This document shows positions 10,809 through 20,270 of a DNA stretch of 38,297 nt, piece by piece. A program made the translations under genes and the position numbers. Position 1 is the stretch's first letter. Each line of letters begins with the position of its first letter. Below the pieces are notes generated by a model. It worked only from the letters and a program-made list of their open reading frames with translations. It did no database searches and was not told the DNA's origin. This DNA comes from CAVQAH01 sp963784195 (GTDB taxonomy: Bacteria > Acidobacteriota > Vicinamibacteria > Vicinamibacterales > 2-12-FULL-66-21). The DNA lies in contig CAWARA010000012.1 in assembly GCA_963784195.1 (NCBI GenBank), positions 1-38,297 on the forward strand, read 5' to 3'.

Positions 10809-11129
10809 TCAGACATGGCCACGAACTTCCGCCACGTAGTCGAGCCCTCGGGTGGTGGTGACGAAGTCGAATTGAATCTGGGGATCCCTCGCCGACTCTA
10901 CGATGGACAGGAGTGAGGTAAAGCGATCGGATTGGATACGTCGCCGCAAATCTGACTCCGTCTCCCACTCCTCGATGTAGTGGAGTGCCCAGTCCGGATC
11001 TGACCACGCCGAAACCCCCAGGCAACCGTGCTCGAGACGCGTGCCGACGGCGACAAAGCGAAACGCGTCGAGCAGCTCCTGCGCACATCGTGAGGAGGAC
11101 GCGTTGAGCCCCACGGACAAACGAACCAT
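10809..11129 (-). CDS. Antibiotic biosynthesis monooxygenase (ABM)-fold small protein
   Basis: A 106-residue protein resembling the dimeric alpha-beta barrel ABM family (small quinol-monooxygenase-like proteins). Recognisable features are the early strand MVRLSVGLNA, then GCLGVSAWSDPDWALHYIEEWETESDLRRRIQSDRFTSLL in two blocks, and the end FDFVTTTRGLDYVAEVR. The open frame extends to 11198, but the ATG at 11129 matches the family start. It is also only about 3 nt downstream of the inferred start of a sigma-54-type promoter, implying a leaderless message. No flavin or metal site is visible, as is normal for ABM proteins. PPK2 follows 53 bp downstream. The substrate is unknown; a role in quinone or redox maintenance is only a guess. 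Confidence 0.75.
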   Translation of the reverse strand: MVRLSVGLNASSSRCAQELLDAFRFVAVGTRLEHGCLGVSAWSDPDWALHYIEEWETESDLRRRIQSDRFTSLLSIVESARDPQIQFDFVTTTRGLDYVAEVRGHV

Positions 11130-11142
11130 GCCGCAGGCAAAA

Positions 11143-11158
11143 CGCATGAATCGTTCCA
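11143..11158 (-). promoter_or_regulatory. Candidate sigma-54 promoter of ABM-PPK2
   Basis: On the minus strand the site reads TGGAACG-ATTC-ATGCG, with GG (11157-11156) and GC (11145-11144) ten bases apart. The -24 element matches 6 of 7 consensus bases. The inferred start, near 11132, is 3 nt before the ABM ATG. The proximal dyad is 101 bp upstream. Confidence 0.5.
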
Positions 11159-11245
11159 GCTGCGCCGTACACTGGCGTGACGCGTTTACCGCTAGCATTT
11201 AAAGGCTTTGCGCTGGTCGTCCCCGCCCATACAGGAGGGAGGTTC

Positions 11246-11280
11246 CCCCGGCACAATAGAGGTCGCACGGAATTCCGGAG
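11246..11280. promoter_or_regulatory. Tandem dyad pair upstream of ABM-PPK2
   Basis: CCCCGGCACAATAGAG (11246-11261) and GCACGGAATTCCGGAG (11265-11280) start 19 bp apart. Each has one degenerate half-site, so this is the weakest pair. Spacing and distance to the -24/-12 site fit the other loci. The pair becomes intergenic once regulator 2 is ended at its corrected stop (11299). Confidence 0.45.
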
Positions 11281-11298
11281 CGGACGTGAGGCGCGAAC

Positions 11299-13246
11299 CT
11301 AGAGGTGCCCGGGCCGCTTCAGGCCCAAGCTTGGCCATGCGGGTCTCCAGCGTCGTCGGCTTCAGCCCGAGACGGTCGGCGGCGCCGCCCGGGCCTCGGA
11401 TTCGCCAGCCGGTACTTTCGAGTATGTCGCGAATGTGTTCCTTCTCGACGTCGAACAGCTTGGGACTGCGCTTGATCGCCGCCGCCGATGGCACCGGCGG
11501 CGTGATCGTCAGTCGCTTGCCTGTCGAGACGATCATCGCCCGCTCGACCACGTTTCGGAGCTCGCGGATGTTGCCGGGCCAGGCGTAGTGCTGCAAGGCC
11601 GCCAGGCTGTCCTTGTCGATCGATTCGATCCGCTTGCCGAATGCCTTCGAGAACTCCTCCACGAACCGCCAGGTCAGCAGCGGAATGTCTTCGATGCGCT
11701 CACGCAGCGGCGGCACGTGAATCGGGAACACATTCAACCGGTAGTAGAGATCGTCCCGAAACGTTCCGGCCGCAACCCGTTGCTCCAGATTGCGGTGGGT
11801 AGCCGCGATGATGCGCGTGTCCACCGCAATCGGCTGCGGGCTCCCTAACCGCTCGATACGCCGCTCCTCCAGTACGCGCAGCAGCTTCACTTGCACGTCG
11901 TGCGGCAGATCACCAATCTCGTCGAGGAAGATGGTCGAACGGTCGGCCAGCTCGAAGCGGCCGACCTGGCGTGCGAGCGCTCCGGTAAACGCTCCCTTTT
12001 CGCGGCCGAACAGCTCGCTCTCGATGAGGGTCGCCGGGATGGCCGCACAGTTGACCCGGACCATCGCTCGGGCGCGGCGCGGCCCGAGCTCGTGGATTTG
12101 AGTGGCAAACAGCTCCTTGCCGGTCCCGGTTTCCCCCAGCAGCAGGACGGTCGAATCAGTCGGCGCGACCTGCTGAATCTGTTCGAGCACCCGCCGGAGG
12201 GCAGGACTCTGTCCGACGACACTGGCGAACCCGAAGCGCTCCTGCGCTTCGCGGCGCAACAGCACGTTCTCTGCTTGCAGCTGCTCCTTCAGGCGCTCAG
12301 CTTCCTTCACGGCCCGCTGCAGCAAGTCGTCGCGGCGCTGCCGCGCCAGCACCTGATCGAACACGGACGCGATCACCTTCAGCCGATGCAAGACCTCCGG
12401 CGCCCACGTGCGGGCCCGGCCGACGGTATCGAACTCCACCGCGCCAGCGACGCTTCCGTCGATGCACAACGGCACAACGACCGCCGATTTGGTGTCGGCC
12501 GCCCGATACCCCCGGCGATCGACCTCGTTCGGTACCTGGACGAGGTCCGAAAAGCACACGACCTCGTTTGCCAGGACCTGCCGCAGGGACCACGGAATAA
12601 GCTTCATCGCCGGTACCGGTTCACTCACGGGCTGCACGCCGGCGGCTGTCCAACTGACGCTTTCCACGAGGATGCCGTCCGCCCCGACCTTGTAAAACGT
12701 GCACCGATCGAGCGCAAGCAGGTCGCAGATTCGACCCAGCCCTTTGCCAATCGTTTCCTCGATTTGTGCGGTGGGGACGTTGATGAATTGCCCAGAGAGT
12801 TCGGCGACGAACCGTTCGAACTCGAGCCGTTCTTCAGCCGCCAGCCGTTCGGCGACTTCCAGTCGGCGGCGCTCGCCAATGTCAACGATCGAGGCGAGGA
12901 CGAAGCTGCCATCCGCGGTCCGGATCGGTCTCAGCCCGATCTCGACCGGGAAAAGGGTTCCGTCTTTGCGGCGGCCAAAGAGCTCGCGGCCCTCACCCAT
13001 GGGCCGCGCGACGGGCTCATGCACGAAGTCTTCACGGTATGTCGCATGGGCGGCGCGGAGGTGCTCCGGTACCAACAAGTCGACGGATCGGCCAACGAGC
13101 TCTCCGCGGGTGTAGCCGAACTGGCGTTCCACCTCGCGGTTGACGCGGACGATCGCCCCGCTGGCGTCCACCACGAGCACGCCACTCGGCGAGGCCTCGA
13201 TCGCCAGCTCGAACGTGATCTCCGTGTCGATGCCGTAACCGGTCAC
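11299..13246 (-). CDS. Sigma-54 activator, PAS-GAF-AAA+-Fis (regulator 2), frameshifted at the C-terminus
   Basis: FhlA/NtrC-type activator of about 648 residues and the best preserved of the three paralogues. Domains in order: PAS (about 10-125), GAF (about 150-310), a short coiled linker, then the AAA+ domain (about 345-580) with GETGTGKE, GAFTGA and FLDEIGDLP, and a Fis helix-turn-helix (GGAADRLGLKPTTLETRMAK). As written the frame runs on to 11192 with a 40-residue tail absent from the paralogues. Removing one G near 11333 gives MAKLGLKRPGHL and a TAG at 11299-11301, just like the ends of regulators 1 and 3, so 11299 is the likely true end. It starts 14 bp after the end of the secreted-protein gene at 13260-13835. 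The PAS and GAF ligands are unknown. Confidence 0.88.
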
Positions 13247-13259
13247 GGCGGGTCTCTCG

Positions 13260-13835
13260 CTACTTCACCAGCTGGACGCCGGTCAGCTTGACAAGCTCGG
13301 ACGCGTAGTCTTCCACGGTGAACGCTCCCTGTTTCAGCGTGACCTTTGCAGCAGGCGCGAGCGTGCCGGAACCGGCCCCCGTGGCATCTATCTCGAGGTC
13401 TACCACGGCAAAGTCGTAACCCTCTTTGGGCTTCGCGCCTGGAACGCCGGCGCCGAGGAAGAGCACCGGCTTGTCGGTCACGATGGTCAACAACCGGCCT
13501 TTGTCGGTGGGCCGCTCGATCGTCAGCCGTGTGGGCGTTGGTGCCCCACCACCGAGCTGTAGCGATCCGGTCGGAGGAACCCCCGCGAGCGCTTTCCGCA
13601 GCGCGGCCGCTCCGCCTGCCGTGAAGGCGGCCTTCAAGGCGTCCGCTTCGCGCTCCGACATCTTCCGGTCGACCGTAATCGTGACCGGAGCCGTTGTCGT
13701 CGCCGCGGATGCTGTCTTGACCGTCGCGGTGGCCTTGAACGTTTCGCGCCCCGCCTGGGCGTCCGCCGAACCGGCGGCGATGATCAAGACCGCCAGGGCA
13801 CACATGCCGTTACTCGCCGTCTGTCTCAGATGCAT
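13260..13835 (-). CDS. Secreted protein of unknown function
   Basis: A 191-residue protein with an N-terminal signal peptide (ALAVLIIAAGSADAQA, cleavage near residue 27). The mature part is rich in Ala, Thr, Val and Gly, with no cysteine pairs and no catalytic motif that I can name. The segment KMSEREADALKAAFTAGGAA looks helical and the remainder looks like beta strands. I do not recognise the family. The ATG at 13835 has an AGAGAGG ribosome-binding site. It is divergent from the ATP synthase operon, with the tandem dyads at 13981-14015 between them, and is followed within 14 bp by regulator 2. It may therefore share that control region and be an envelope target or partner of the regulator. 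Confidence 0.7.
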   Translation of the reverse strand: MHLRQTASNGMCALAVLIIAAGSADAQAGRETFKATATVKTASAATTTAPVTITVDRKMSEREADALKAAFTAGGAAALRKALAGVPPTGSLQLGGGAPTPTRLTIERPTDKGRLLTIVTDKPVLFLGAGVPGAKPKEGYDFAVVDLEIDATGAGSGTLAPAAKVTLKQGAFTVEDYASELVKLTGVQLVK

Positions 13836-13980
13836 AGATAACCTCTCTCGCCGAACTCGCAGATCAGCCTCGGATGTGCAGCAGACGTACCGCCGGAACC
13901 AATCGGCACGGATATGGCGGGTAGCCGCAGCAGGGCCACGATTTGTGGGGTGTGAGGCACCAGCCGGTTCCGGGGTGGGG

Positions 13981-14015
13981 CTCCGAGATCGCGGAGAACA
14001 TCCGGAATACCGGAG
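13981..14015. promoter_or_regulatory. Tandem dyad pair upstream of ATP synthase operon
   Basis: CTCCGAGATCGCGGAG (13981-13996) and ATCCGGAATACCGGAG (14000-14015) start exactly 19 bp apart, about two helical turns. The proximal dyad ends 98 bp before the -12 GC of the atpB promoter, a classic enhancer distance for a sigma-54 activator. Confidence 0.75.
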
Positions 14016-14100
14016 GGCGTGTCGGTGCAGGATCCGCCGCCCGTGACGCCAACTTCTCAGTGGCACAGTCAATTCAGCGATGTCACCACGGCCGAAGCCG

Positions 14101-14116
14101 TGGCACGCCCCGTGCT
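14101..14116 (+). promoter_or_regulatory. Sigma-54-type promoter of the ATP synthase operon
   Basis: TGGCACG-CCCC-GTGCT: the -24 element is a 7 of 7 match, and GG (14102-14103) and GC (14114-14115) are ten bases apart. The -12 element has one mismatch, the same GTGCT form as at 30791-30807. The inferred start is near 14127, 14 nt before the GTG at 14141, with GAGG (14132-14135) between them. Confidence 0.7.
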
Positions 14117-14140
14117 CAACACCGGGCATCCGAGGTACAG

Positions 14141-14986
14141 GTGCTCGACATCCTCTGTCTAGGTCTTCTCCAACCAACGGAGCACGGCTTGTCGCAGAAA
14201 GCCGTCGAGATCGGCAGCCTCTTCGGCTTTCCGATCACCAACTCCATGGTCGTGACGTGGATCGTCGCGCTGGGCCTGATCCTCTTTGCCCAGGTCTCGA
14301 CGCGGAAAATGAGCGAGGTGCCGGGCGGCGCGCAGAACCTGCTGGAATGGCTGCTCGAGGGCCTCTACGGTCTGCTCGAAAGCATCATCGGCCGTCACCT
14401 GGTCGAAAAGACGTTCTGGTTCTTTGCGACGATCTTCATCTTCATTCTCGCGGCCAACTGGTCCGGCCTCATTCCCGGCGTCGGCACGATCGGGTGGGGG
14501 CACCAGACCGCCCATGGCTTCGTGGTCGAGCAGCCATTGTTCCGCGCGGCTAACGCCGATCTGAATCTGACGCTGGCGATGGCGCTGGTGTTTTTTGCCT
14601 GCTGGATCGTCTGGGCGCTTCAGGAAGTGGGAATCGGGGGCGTTGCCAAGGAGCTGTTCGCACCGAAGGGCGAGACCACCGGGATGCTCAAGGTCCTGAT
14701 GATCGTCGTATTTTTCGCCGCCGGCTGTCTGGAGATCGTCTCGATCCTCTTCCGGCCGGTTTCGTTGAGCTTTCGCTTGTACGGCAACGTGTTCGCCGGC
14801 GAGAACATGCTCGAGACCATGTCCACACTGGTTCCCGGTTTGGGCTGGTTACTCCCCTTGCCCTTTTACTTCATGGAGTTGCTAGTCGGACTGGTGCAGG
14901 CGTTGGTCTTCATGCTGCTCACCGCCGTCTTCACGCTCCTGATCTGTCACCACGAGGAGGCCGGGCCCGGCGTCGCGCACGGCTGA
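14141..14986 (+). CDS. atpB: F-type ATP synthase subunit a
   Basis: Membrane stator subunit of Fo forming the ion half-channels beside the c-ring, about 281 residues. Several hydrophobic helices are visible. The essential arginine lies in PVSLSFRLYGNVFAGENMLE, the counterpart of E. coli aR210. Start choice is uncertain. GTG at 14141 has GAGG five bases upstream and follows the predicted sigma-54 transcript start. TTG at 14189 also has a GGAG site and begins right before the family-like sequence AVEIGSLFGFPITNSMVV. It is the first gene of the operon; no atpI precedes it. The C-terminus (HHEEAGPGVAHG) is short and soluble. Confidence 0.9.
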   Translation: MLDILCLGLLQPTEHGLSQKAVEIGSLFGFPITNSMVVTWIVALGLILFAQVSTRKMSEVPGGAQNLLEWLLEGLYGLLESIIGRHLVEKTFWFFATIFIFILAANWSGLIPGVGTIGWGHQTAHGFVVEQPLFRAANADLNLTLAMALVFFACWIVWALQEVGIGGVAKELFAPKGETTGMLKVLMIVVFFAAGCLEIVSILFRPVSLSFRLYGNVFAGENMLETMSTLVPGLGWLLPLPFYFMELLVGLVQALVFMLLTAVFTLLICHHEEAGPGVAHG

Positions 14987-15045
14987 CATCGGATTCAGCA
15001 CACGTGTTCGGGGCGATGGCCCCGCCAACAGAAAGGACGAGACCA

Positions 15046-15234
15046 ATGACCGGAAGTTTGCACGTCGGCCTGGCGGCTCTGGGCGCAGCGATCGGCGTCG
15101 GCTTGATTGGCCAGGGCGCATCGATCGCCGTCGGACGAAATCCCGGCGCCTCCACGAAGATCATGGTTCAGTCCATTCTGTCCATTGCGTTCGCCGAAGC
15201 GATCGTCTTCTACGCCCTGTTCCTCGTGCGCTAG
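15046..15234 (+). CDS. atpE: F-type ATP synthase subunit c, unusually short
   Basis: Proteolipid of the Fo rotor ring with two helices, only 62 residues against the usual 70-90. Helix 1 carries the glycine-rich packing motif and Gln23 (GVGLIGQG). The loop is RNPG. Helix 2 has the ion-binding carboxylate Glu51 followed by Ala52 and Tyr56 (FAEAIVFY). The Glu-Ala pattern with a Tyr five residues on resembles proton-translocating rings such as those of cyanobacteria, not the Glu-Ser/Thr of sodium-binding rings. The C-terminus stops eleven residues after Glu51, so helix 2 is cut short on the C-terminal side; this may be natural or an indel effect. The ATG at 15046 has AAGGAC upstream. Confidence 0.85.
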   Translation: MTGSLHVGLAALGAAIGVGLIGQGASIAVGRNPGASTKIMVQSILSIAFAEAIVFYALFLVR

Positions 15235-15253
15235 CCGGAAACGGAGCGCGACC

Positions 15254-15799
15254 ATGCATGTTCTGGCACTGCAGGCAGCCGCGGAGAGCGCGGGACAGGT
15301 CGAATCGATCGCCAGCACCTTCGGCGTCGACTGGCCGCATCTCGGCGCGCAGATCGTCAGCTTCGTGATCGTGTGCGGCGTGCTCTACGCACTCGCCTAC
15401 AAGCCGATTCTGCGGATGCTCGAGGCGCGCCGCCAGCAAATCGCGAGCGGACTCGCCAACGCCGAGAAGATCAAGGCGGAGCTGGCGCGGATCGAGTCCG
15501 AACGCCTGGCCGTGCTGAAGAAGGCGGACGCCGAGGGCAAGCAGCTGATCGAAGAAGCGCGTGCGGCGGCCGCCAGGGTGCAGGCCGAGGAAACGCAAAA
15601 AGCCATCGCGTCTGGCGAGCAGATCCTCATCAGAGCCCGCGAAACCGCCGAACGCGACCACGCCCGCATGCTCGCCGAGCTCAAACAGGAAGTCGGACGG
15701 CTCGTCGTGCAGACGACGGCCACCGTCACGGGCAAGATTCTGACGGCGGAGGATCACCATCGTCTCGCCGAAGAGACGGCGCGGCGCCTTGCGTCGTGA
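15254..15799 (+). CDS. atpF: F-type ATP synthase subunit b
   Basis: Peripheral-stalk subunit of 181 residues. One transmembrane helix near the N-terminus (about 35-60, VSFVIVCGVLYALAYKPILR) is followed by a long charged coiled coil (about 60-165) rich in Ala, Glu, Lys and Arg, which dimerises and holds F1. The C-terminus is the usual amphipathic delta-binding end (TGKILTAEDHHRLAEETARRL). The ATG at 15254 has GGAG seven bases upstream and lies 19 bp after atpE. Single copy; no b' subunit gene is present. The frame is open further upstream, but that part overlaps atpE and carries no b-subunit sequence. Confidence 0.92.
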   Translation: MHVLALQAAAESAGQVESIASTFGVDWPHLGAQIVSFVIVCGVLYALAYKPILRMLEARRQQIASGLANAEKIKAELARIESERLAVLKKADAEGKQLIEEARAAAARVQAEETQKAIASGEQILIRARETAERDHARMLAELKQEVGRLVVQTTATVTGKILTAEDHHRLAEETARRLAS

Positions 15800-15806
15800 T
15801 GCGCCG

Positions 15807-15856
15807 ATCGGGCGATCGGGAATCGGGAATCGGAAATCGGCAATCGCGAATCGAAG
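15807..15856. repeat. Tandem 7-bp drifting repeat between atpF and atpH
   Basis: Six consecutive heptads of the form ATCGGGA (15815-15856), each with zero to three changes, preceded by an 8-bp relative at 15807. It fills most of the 77-bp gap between atpF and atpH and ends just before the atpH ribosome-binding site. It looks like an expanded short motif rather than a protein-binding array. Confidence 0.7.
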
Positions 15857-15876
15857 TCGGGCCGGAGGAGTGAGCG

Positions 15877-16269
15877 ATGAAGCCGAAGATGAAAGCCAGG
15901 CGCGAGGCGCGGCAACTGTATCGCCTGTGCCTGGTCGATGGCGTGCTCGACGCGGGTCGCGCGCGCTGGGTCGGCGGGCGCCTGGCCTCATCCAAACGCA
16001 GGGGCGCCGTGGCCATTCTGTCTGCGTTCCAGCGGCTGGTTCGACTCGATCACGACCGGCACACGGCCGTCGTCGAGAGCGCGACTGAACTGACCGGTCC
16101 TCTGCGCGAGGGCCTTCACGCAGACCTGCTCCGGGTCTACGGTCCCGGCCTGGCGGCAACCTTCCAGGAGAATCCGTCGCTCATCGGGGGCATGCGGATC
16201 AAAGTCGGCAGCGACGTGTACGACGACAGCGTGCGAGCGCGGCTGACCGCGCTCGAGCAGCGTTTCTGA
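15877..16269 (+). CDS. atpH: F-type ATP synthase subunit delta, short form
   Basis: Delta/OSCP-type subunit linking the peripheral stalk to F1. It has 130 residues against about 175-185 in most bacteria. The C-terminal half is clearly delta-like (NPSLIGGMRIKVGSDVYDDS followed by VRARLTALEQRF). The N-terminal helical bundle is reduced and rich in Arg. The ATG at 15877 follows a strong GGAGGAG site. It lies in the normal position between b and alpha. The length suggests that this operon belongs to a compact ATP synthase subtype, perhaps additional to a housekeeping copy elsewhere; that cannot be tested here. Confidence 0.8.
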   Translation: MKPKMKARREARQLYRLCLVDGVLDAGRARWVGGRLASSKRRGAVAILSAFQRLVRLDHDRHTAVVESATELTGPLREGLHADLLRVYGPGLAATFQENPSLIGGMRIKVGSDVYDDSVRARLTALEQRF

Positions 16270-16291
16270 TGCGTCATTCGTGAGATGAGCC

Positions 16292-17825
<1,534 letters not shown>

Positions 17826-17841
17826 TGGCAAGCTGCGACCC

Positions 17842-18707
17842 ATGAACAGTCCCCGTGACCTTCGGCGCCGGATCAAGTCGGTGGGCGGCACTGCGCAGAT
17901 CACCAGGGCCATGCAGATGGTGGCCGCCTCGAAGATGCGCAAGGCGCAACAGACGGCCATCGCGGCGCAGCCATTCGCGCGGCGGATCTACCGGATTCAG
18001 CGAAGTGCGACCGCCCGCGCGCAGGATTTCGACCATCCGCTGCTGCACGTTCGCGAAGTCCGCCGGCGTGCAGTCATCCTCATCGCCGCCGACAAAGGAC
18101 TCTGCGGCGCGCTGAACACCAACGTCTTTCGGCTGGCATCGCAGTTCGATCCCGAGTCGACCATCTTCATCACCGCCGGCCGCAAGGCGGCGCAATTCGT
18201 GGCGCGCTCGGGGCGGCAACTGGCGGCGGAATTTGCCTACGGTGACTCGCCGACGTTTGCGGAGGCCAGAGCGATTCCGCGTTCGCGCGCGACCTCTTTG
18301 TCAAGAGAACGGTCGACCAGGTACAGGTCGTGACCACCCGGTTCGTCAACACGCTCACGCAGGAACCGGTCACCATCGAGTACTTGCCAGCGGGCGCCAT
18401 CAAGGGGTTGAAAGTGCCTGGCGCGGAAGCGGAGGAGGCGTTGCCGGCAGACGCCGAGGAAGCGTTGTTCGAGCCCGGCGTCAACGAGGTGCTCACCTAC
18501 CTGCTCGGCCACTATCTGAACATCTACATCTACCACATGCTGCTGAATGCCAAAGCCAGCGAGCAGAGCGCGCGCATGGTCTCGATGAAGAACGCGACGG
18601 ACAGCGCGGAAGGGCTGATCAAGGACCTGGCACTCGAATACAACAAGTTGCGGCAAGGCAACATCACGAAGGAATTGCTGGAGATTGCCGGCGGCCAGGC
18701 TGGATGA
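17842..18707 (+). CDS. atpG: F-type ATP synthase subunit gamma, frameshifted
   Basis: Central rotor shaft of F1, about 288 residues. The N-terminal helix (RDLRRRIKSVGGTAQITRAM then QMVAASKMRKAQ) and the C-terminal helix (SEQSARMVSMKNATDSAEGL then IKDLALEYNKLRQGNITKEL) form the coiled-coil shaft and are well conserved. The Rossmann-like middle has the family sequence LIAADKGLCGALN. The frame breaks near 18280; the other frame gives AFARDLFVKRTVDQVQVV and continues to the stop at 18707. As with atpA, an indel artefact is likely. The protein starts at ATG 17842 and ends 34 bp before atpD. Confidence 0.9.
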
Positions 18708-18741
18708 CCGCGCCACCTTCCGAATGCGAGCAGGAACCAAT

Positions 18742-20145
18742 ATGAATACCGGTAAAGTCGTTCAGGTGGTAGGCCCGGTGGTCGACGTGGAGTTCCCACA
18801 AGCCCTGCCACCGATTTTCAACGCGCTGAAGGTCGACTACACCGTCGAAGACCAGCCGGTCTCGTTGACGCTGGAGGTGCAGCAGCACCTCGGTGACAGC
18901 TGGGTGCGCACGATCTCCATGTCCGGCACCGAGGGGATAAGGCGCGGCTTCGCCGTCACGGACACCGGCGGTCCCATCTCGATGCCGGTCGGGGAGGGCG
19001 TCATGGGCCGCGTGTTCAACGTCACCGGTCACCCAATCGACGAACGAGGTCCGGTCAACGCGGACAAGTACTATCCCATTCATCGTCCACCGCCACCACT
19101 CGTCGACCAGTCGACGTCGCCCCAGCTGCTGACGACGGGCATCAAGGTCATCGATCTGATCTGTCCATTCCTGAAGGGTGGCAAGGTCGGCGCCTTCGGT
19201 GGTGCGGGCGTCGGCAAGACCGTCGTCATCATGGAGCTCATCAACAACATTGCGAAGCTCCACGGCGGCGTTTCGGTATTCGCCGGCGTCGGTGAACGGA
19301 CGCGCGAGGGCAACGATCTCTATCACGAGATGTCGCAGGCGGGCGTCATCAACCAGAAGAACCTGGGGGACTCCAAGATCGCCCTGGTCTACGGTCAGAT
19401 GAATGAACCGCCAGGCGCCCGTCTGCGCGTGGCACTCTCGGGCCTGGCGATCACGGAGTACTTTCGCGATGAAAAGGGCCAGGACGTGCTGCTCTTCATC
19501 GACAACATCTTCAGGTTCTCGCAAGCCGGCTCGGAAGTCTCCGCGTTGCTCGGGCGCACCGCGAGCGCCGTCGGATATCAGCCGACGCTGGCCGCCGAAA
19601 TGGGCGTGCTGCAGGAACGGATTACGTCGACGAAGAAAGGGTCGATCACGTCGTTCCAGGCCGTCTACGTCCCCGCGGACGACCTGACCGATCCCGCGCC
19701 GGCCACGACCTTCGCGCACCTGGACGCCACGATCGTGCTGGAACGCTCGATCGCCGAACTGGGCATCTATCCCGCGGTCGATCCGCTGGCCTCGACGTCA
19801 CGAGCGCTGGCGCCGGACATCGTTGGCAAGGAGCACTATGAAGTCGCCCGGGGAGTGCAGAAAGTTCTGCAACGATTCAAGGATCTGCAGGACATCATCG
19901 CCATCCTCGGGATGGACGAGCTGTCGCCCGAGGACAAGCTCACCGTGTACCGCGCGCGCCGGATCCAGCGCTTCCTGAGCCAGCCGTTCAGTTCCGCGCA
20001 GGTGTTCACCGGCCGCGAGGGCCGCCAGGTCGCGGTCGCCGACACGGTGCGCGGCTTCAAGGAAATCCTGGACGGCAAACACGACAAGGTTCCCGAAGGC
20101 AACTTCTATATGAAGGGTGGAATTGAAGAGATCACGCAGAGTTGA
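18742..20145 (+). CDS. atpD: F-type ATP synthase subunit beta
   Basis: Catalytic subunit of F1 with 467 intact residues. Key elements are the N-terminal barrel (GKVVQVVGPVVDVEFP), the P-loop GGAGVGKT, the catalytic-glutamate region (FAGVGERTREGNDLYHEM), the DELSEED-like loop (MDELSPEDKL) and LLFIDNIFRFSQAGSEVSAL. The ATG at 18742 has CAGGAA upstream; the open frame extends further, but those codons are not family sequence. It is one of the best preserved genes in the window and would be the best marker for placing the operon phylogenetically. Confidence 0.97.
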   Translation: MNTGKVVQVVGPVVDVEFPQALPPIFNALKVDYTVEDQPVSLTLEVQQHLGDSWVRTISMSGTEGIRRGFAVTDTGGPISMPVGEGVMGRVFNVTGHPIDERGPVNADKYYPIHRPPPPLVDQSTSPQLLTTGIKVIDLICPFLKGGKVGAFGGAGVGKTVVIMELINNIAKLHGGVSVFAGVGERTREGNDLYHEMSQAGVINQKNLGDSKIALVYGQMNEPPGARLRVALSGLAITEYFRDEKGQDVLLFIDNIFRFSQAGSEVSALLGRTASAVGYQPTLAAEMGVLQERITSTKKGSITSFQAVYVPADDLTDPAPATTFAHLDATIVLERSIAELGIYPAVDPLASTSRALAPDIVGKEHYEVARGVQKVLQRFKDLQDIIAILGMDELSPEDKLTVYRARRIQRFLSQPFSSAQVFTGREGRQVAVADTVRGFKEILDGKHDKVPEGNFYMKGGIEEITQS

Positions 20146-20159
20146 TCAGCATTCACCGC

Positions 20160-20249
20160 CGTAGTTCGTGGTTCGTCGCGCGTGGCTCGAAAACCCATTT
20201 GCGACAACCAGGCTCTACGAGCCACGAGCGACGAACTACGGACCACGAA
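20160..20249. repeat. Long inverted repeat between atpD and atpC
   Basis: The arms 20171-20189 and 20218-20236 are reverse complements over 19 bases with one mismatch. Flanking bases repeat the same GTTCGTGG/GTAGTTCG words. It occupies most of the 125-bp gap between beta and epsilon genes. In RNA it would form a strong hairpin that could lower epsilon expression relative to beta or protect the upstream message. It resembles dispersed REP-like elements rather than an intrinsic terminator, because no T-run follows. Confidence 0.75.
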
Positions 20250-20270
20250 TTGTTGCGCACGATGTGACGT

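Larger units (their letters stand above)
13836..14140. other. Divergent control region between the secreted-protein gene and atpB
   Basis: This is about 305 bp of non-coding DNA. It contains the tandem dyads (13981-14015) and the strong -24/-12 promoter of the ATP synthase operon (14101-14116). A weaker GG-N10-GC match on the minus strand (TGGCCCT-GCTG-CGGCT, 13938-13923) could serve the secreted-protein gene. An open frame runs across this region into atpB, but it has no sequence resembling an ATPase a subunit before about 14189. Confidence 0.65.

Noticed and set aside
11192..11298. A real C-terminal tail of regulator 2
   Set aside because: Both paralogues end just after MAKLG plus a few residues, and a one-base correction gives the same ending with a stop at 11299.
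13906..13922. A plus-strand CGGCACG-N4-TGGCG match upstream of atpB
   Set aside because: It lies on the far side of the dyads from atpB, so the geometry is wrong, and the match at 14101-14116 is better.
14061..14078. TGGCACA upstream of atpB as a -24 element
   Set aside because: No GC occurs ten bases after the GG.
15046..15234. Sodium-coupled ATP synthase
   Set aside because: Gln and Tyr are present, but the residue after the ion-binding Glu is Ala rather than Ser/Thr, which matches proton-binding rings.
15807..15856. CRISPR-like array of heptads
   Set aside because: The unit is 7 bp with no spacers.
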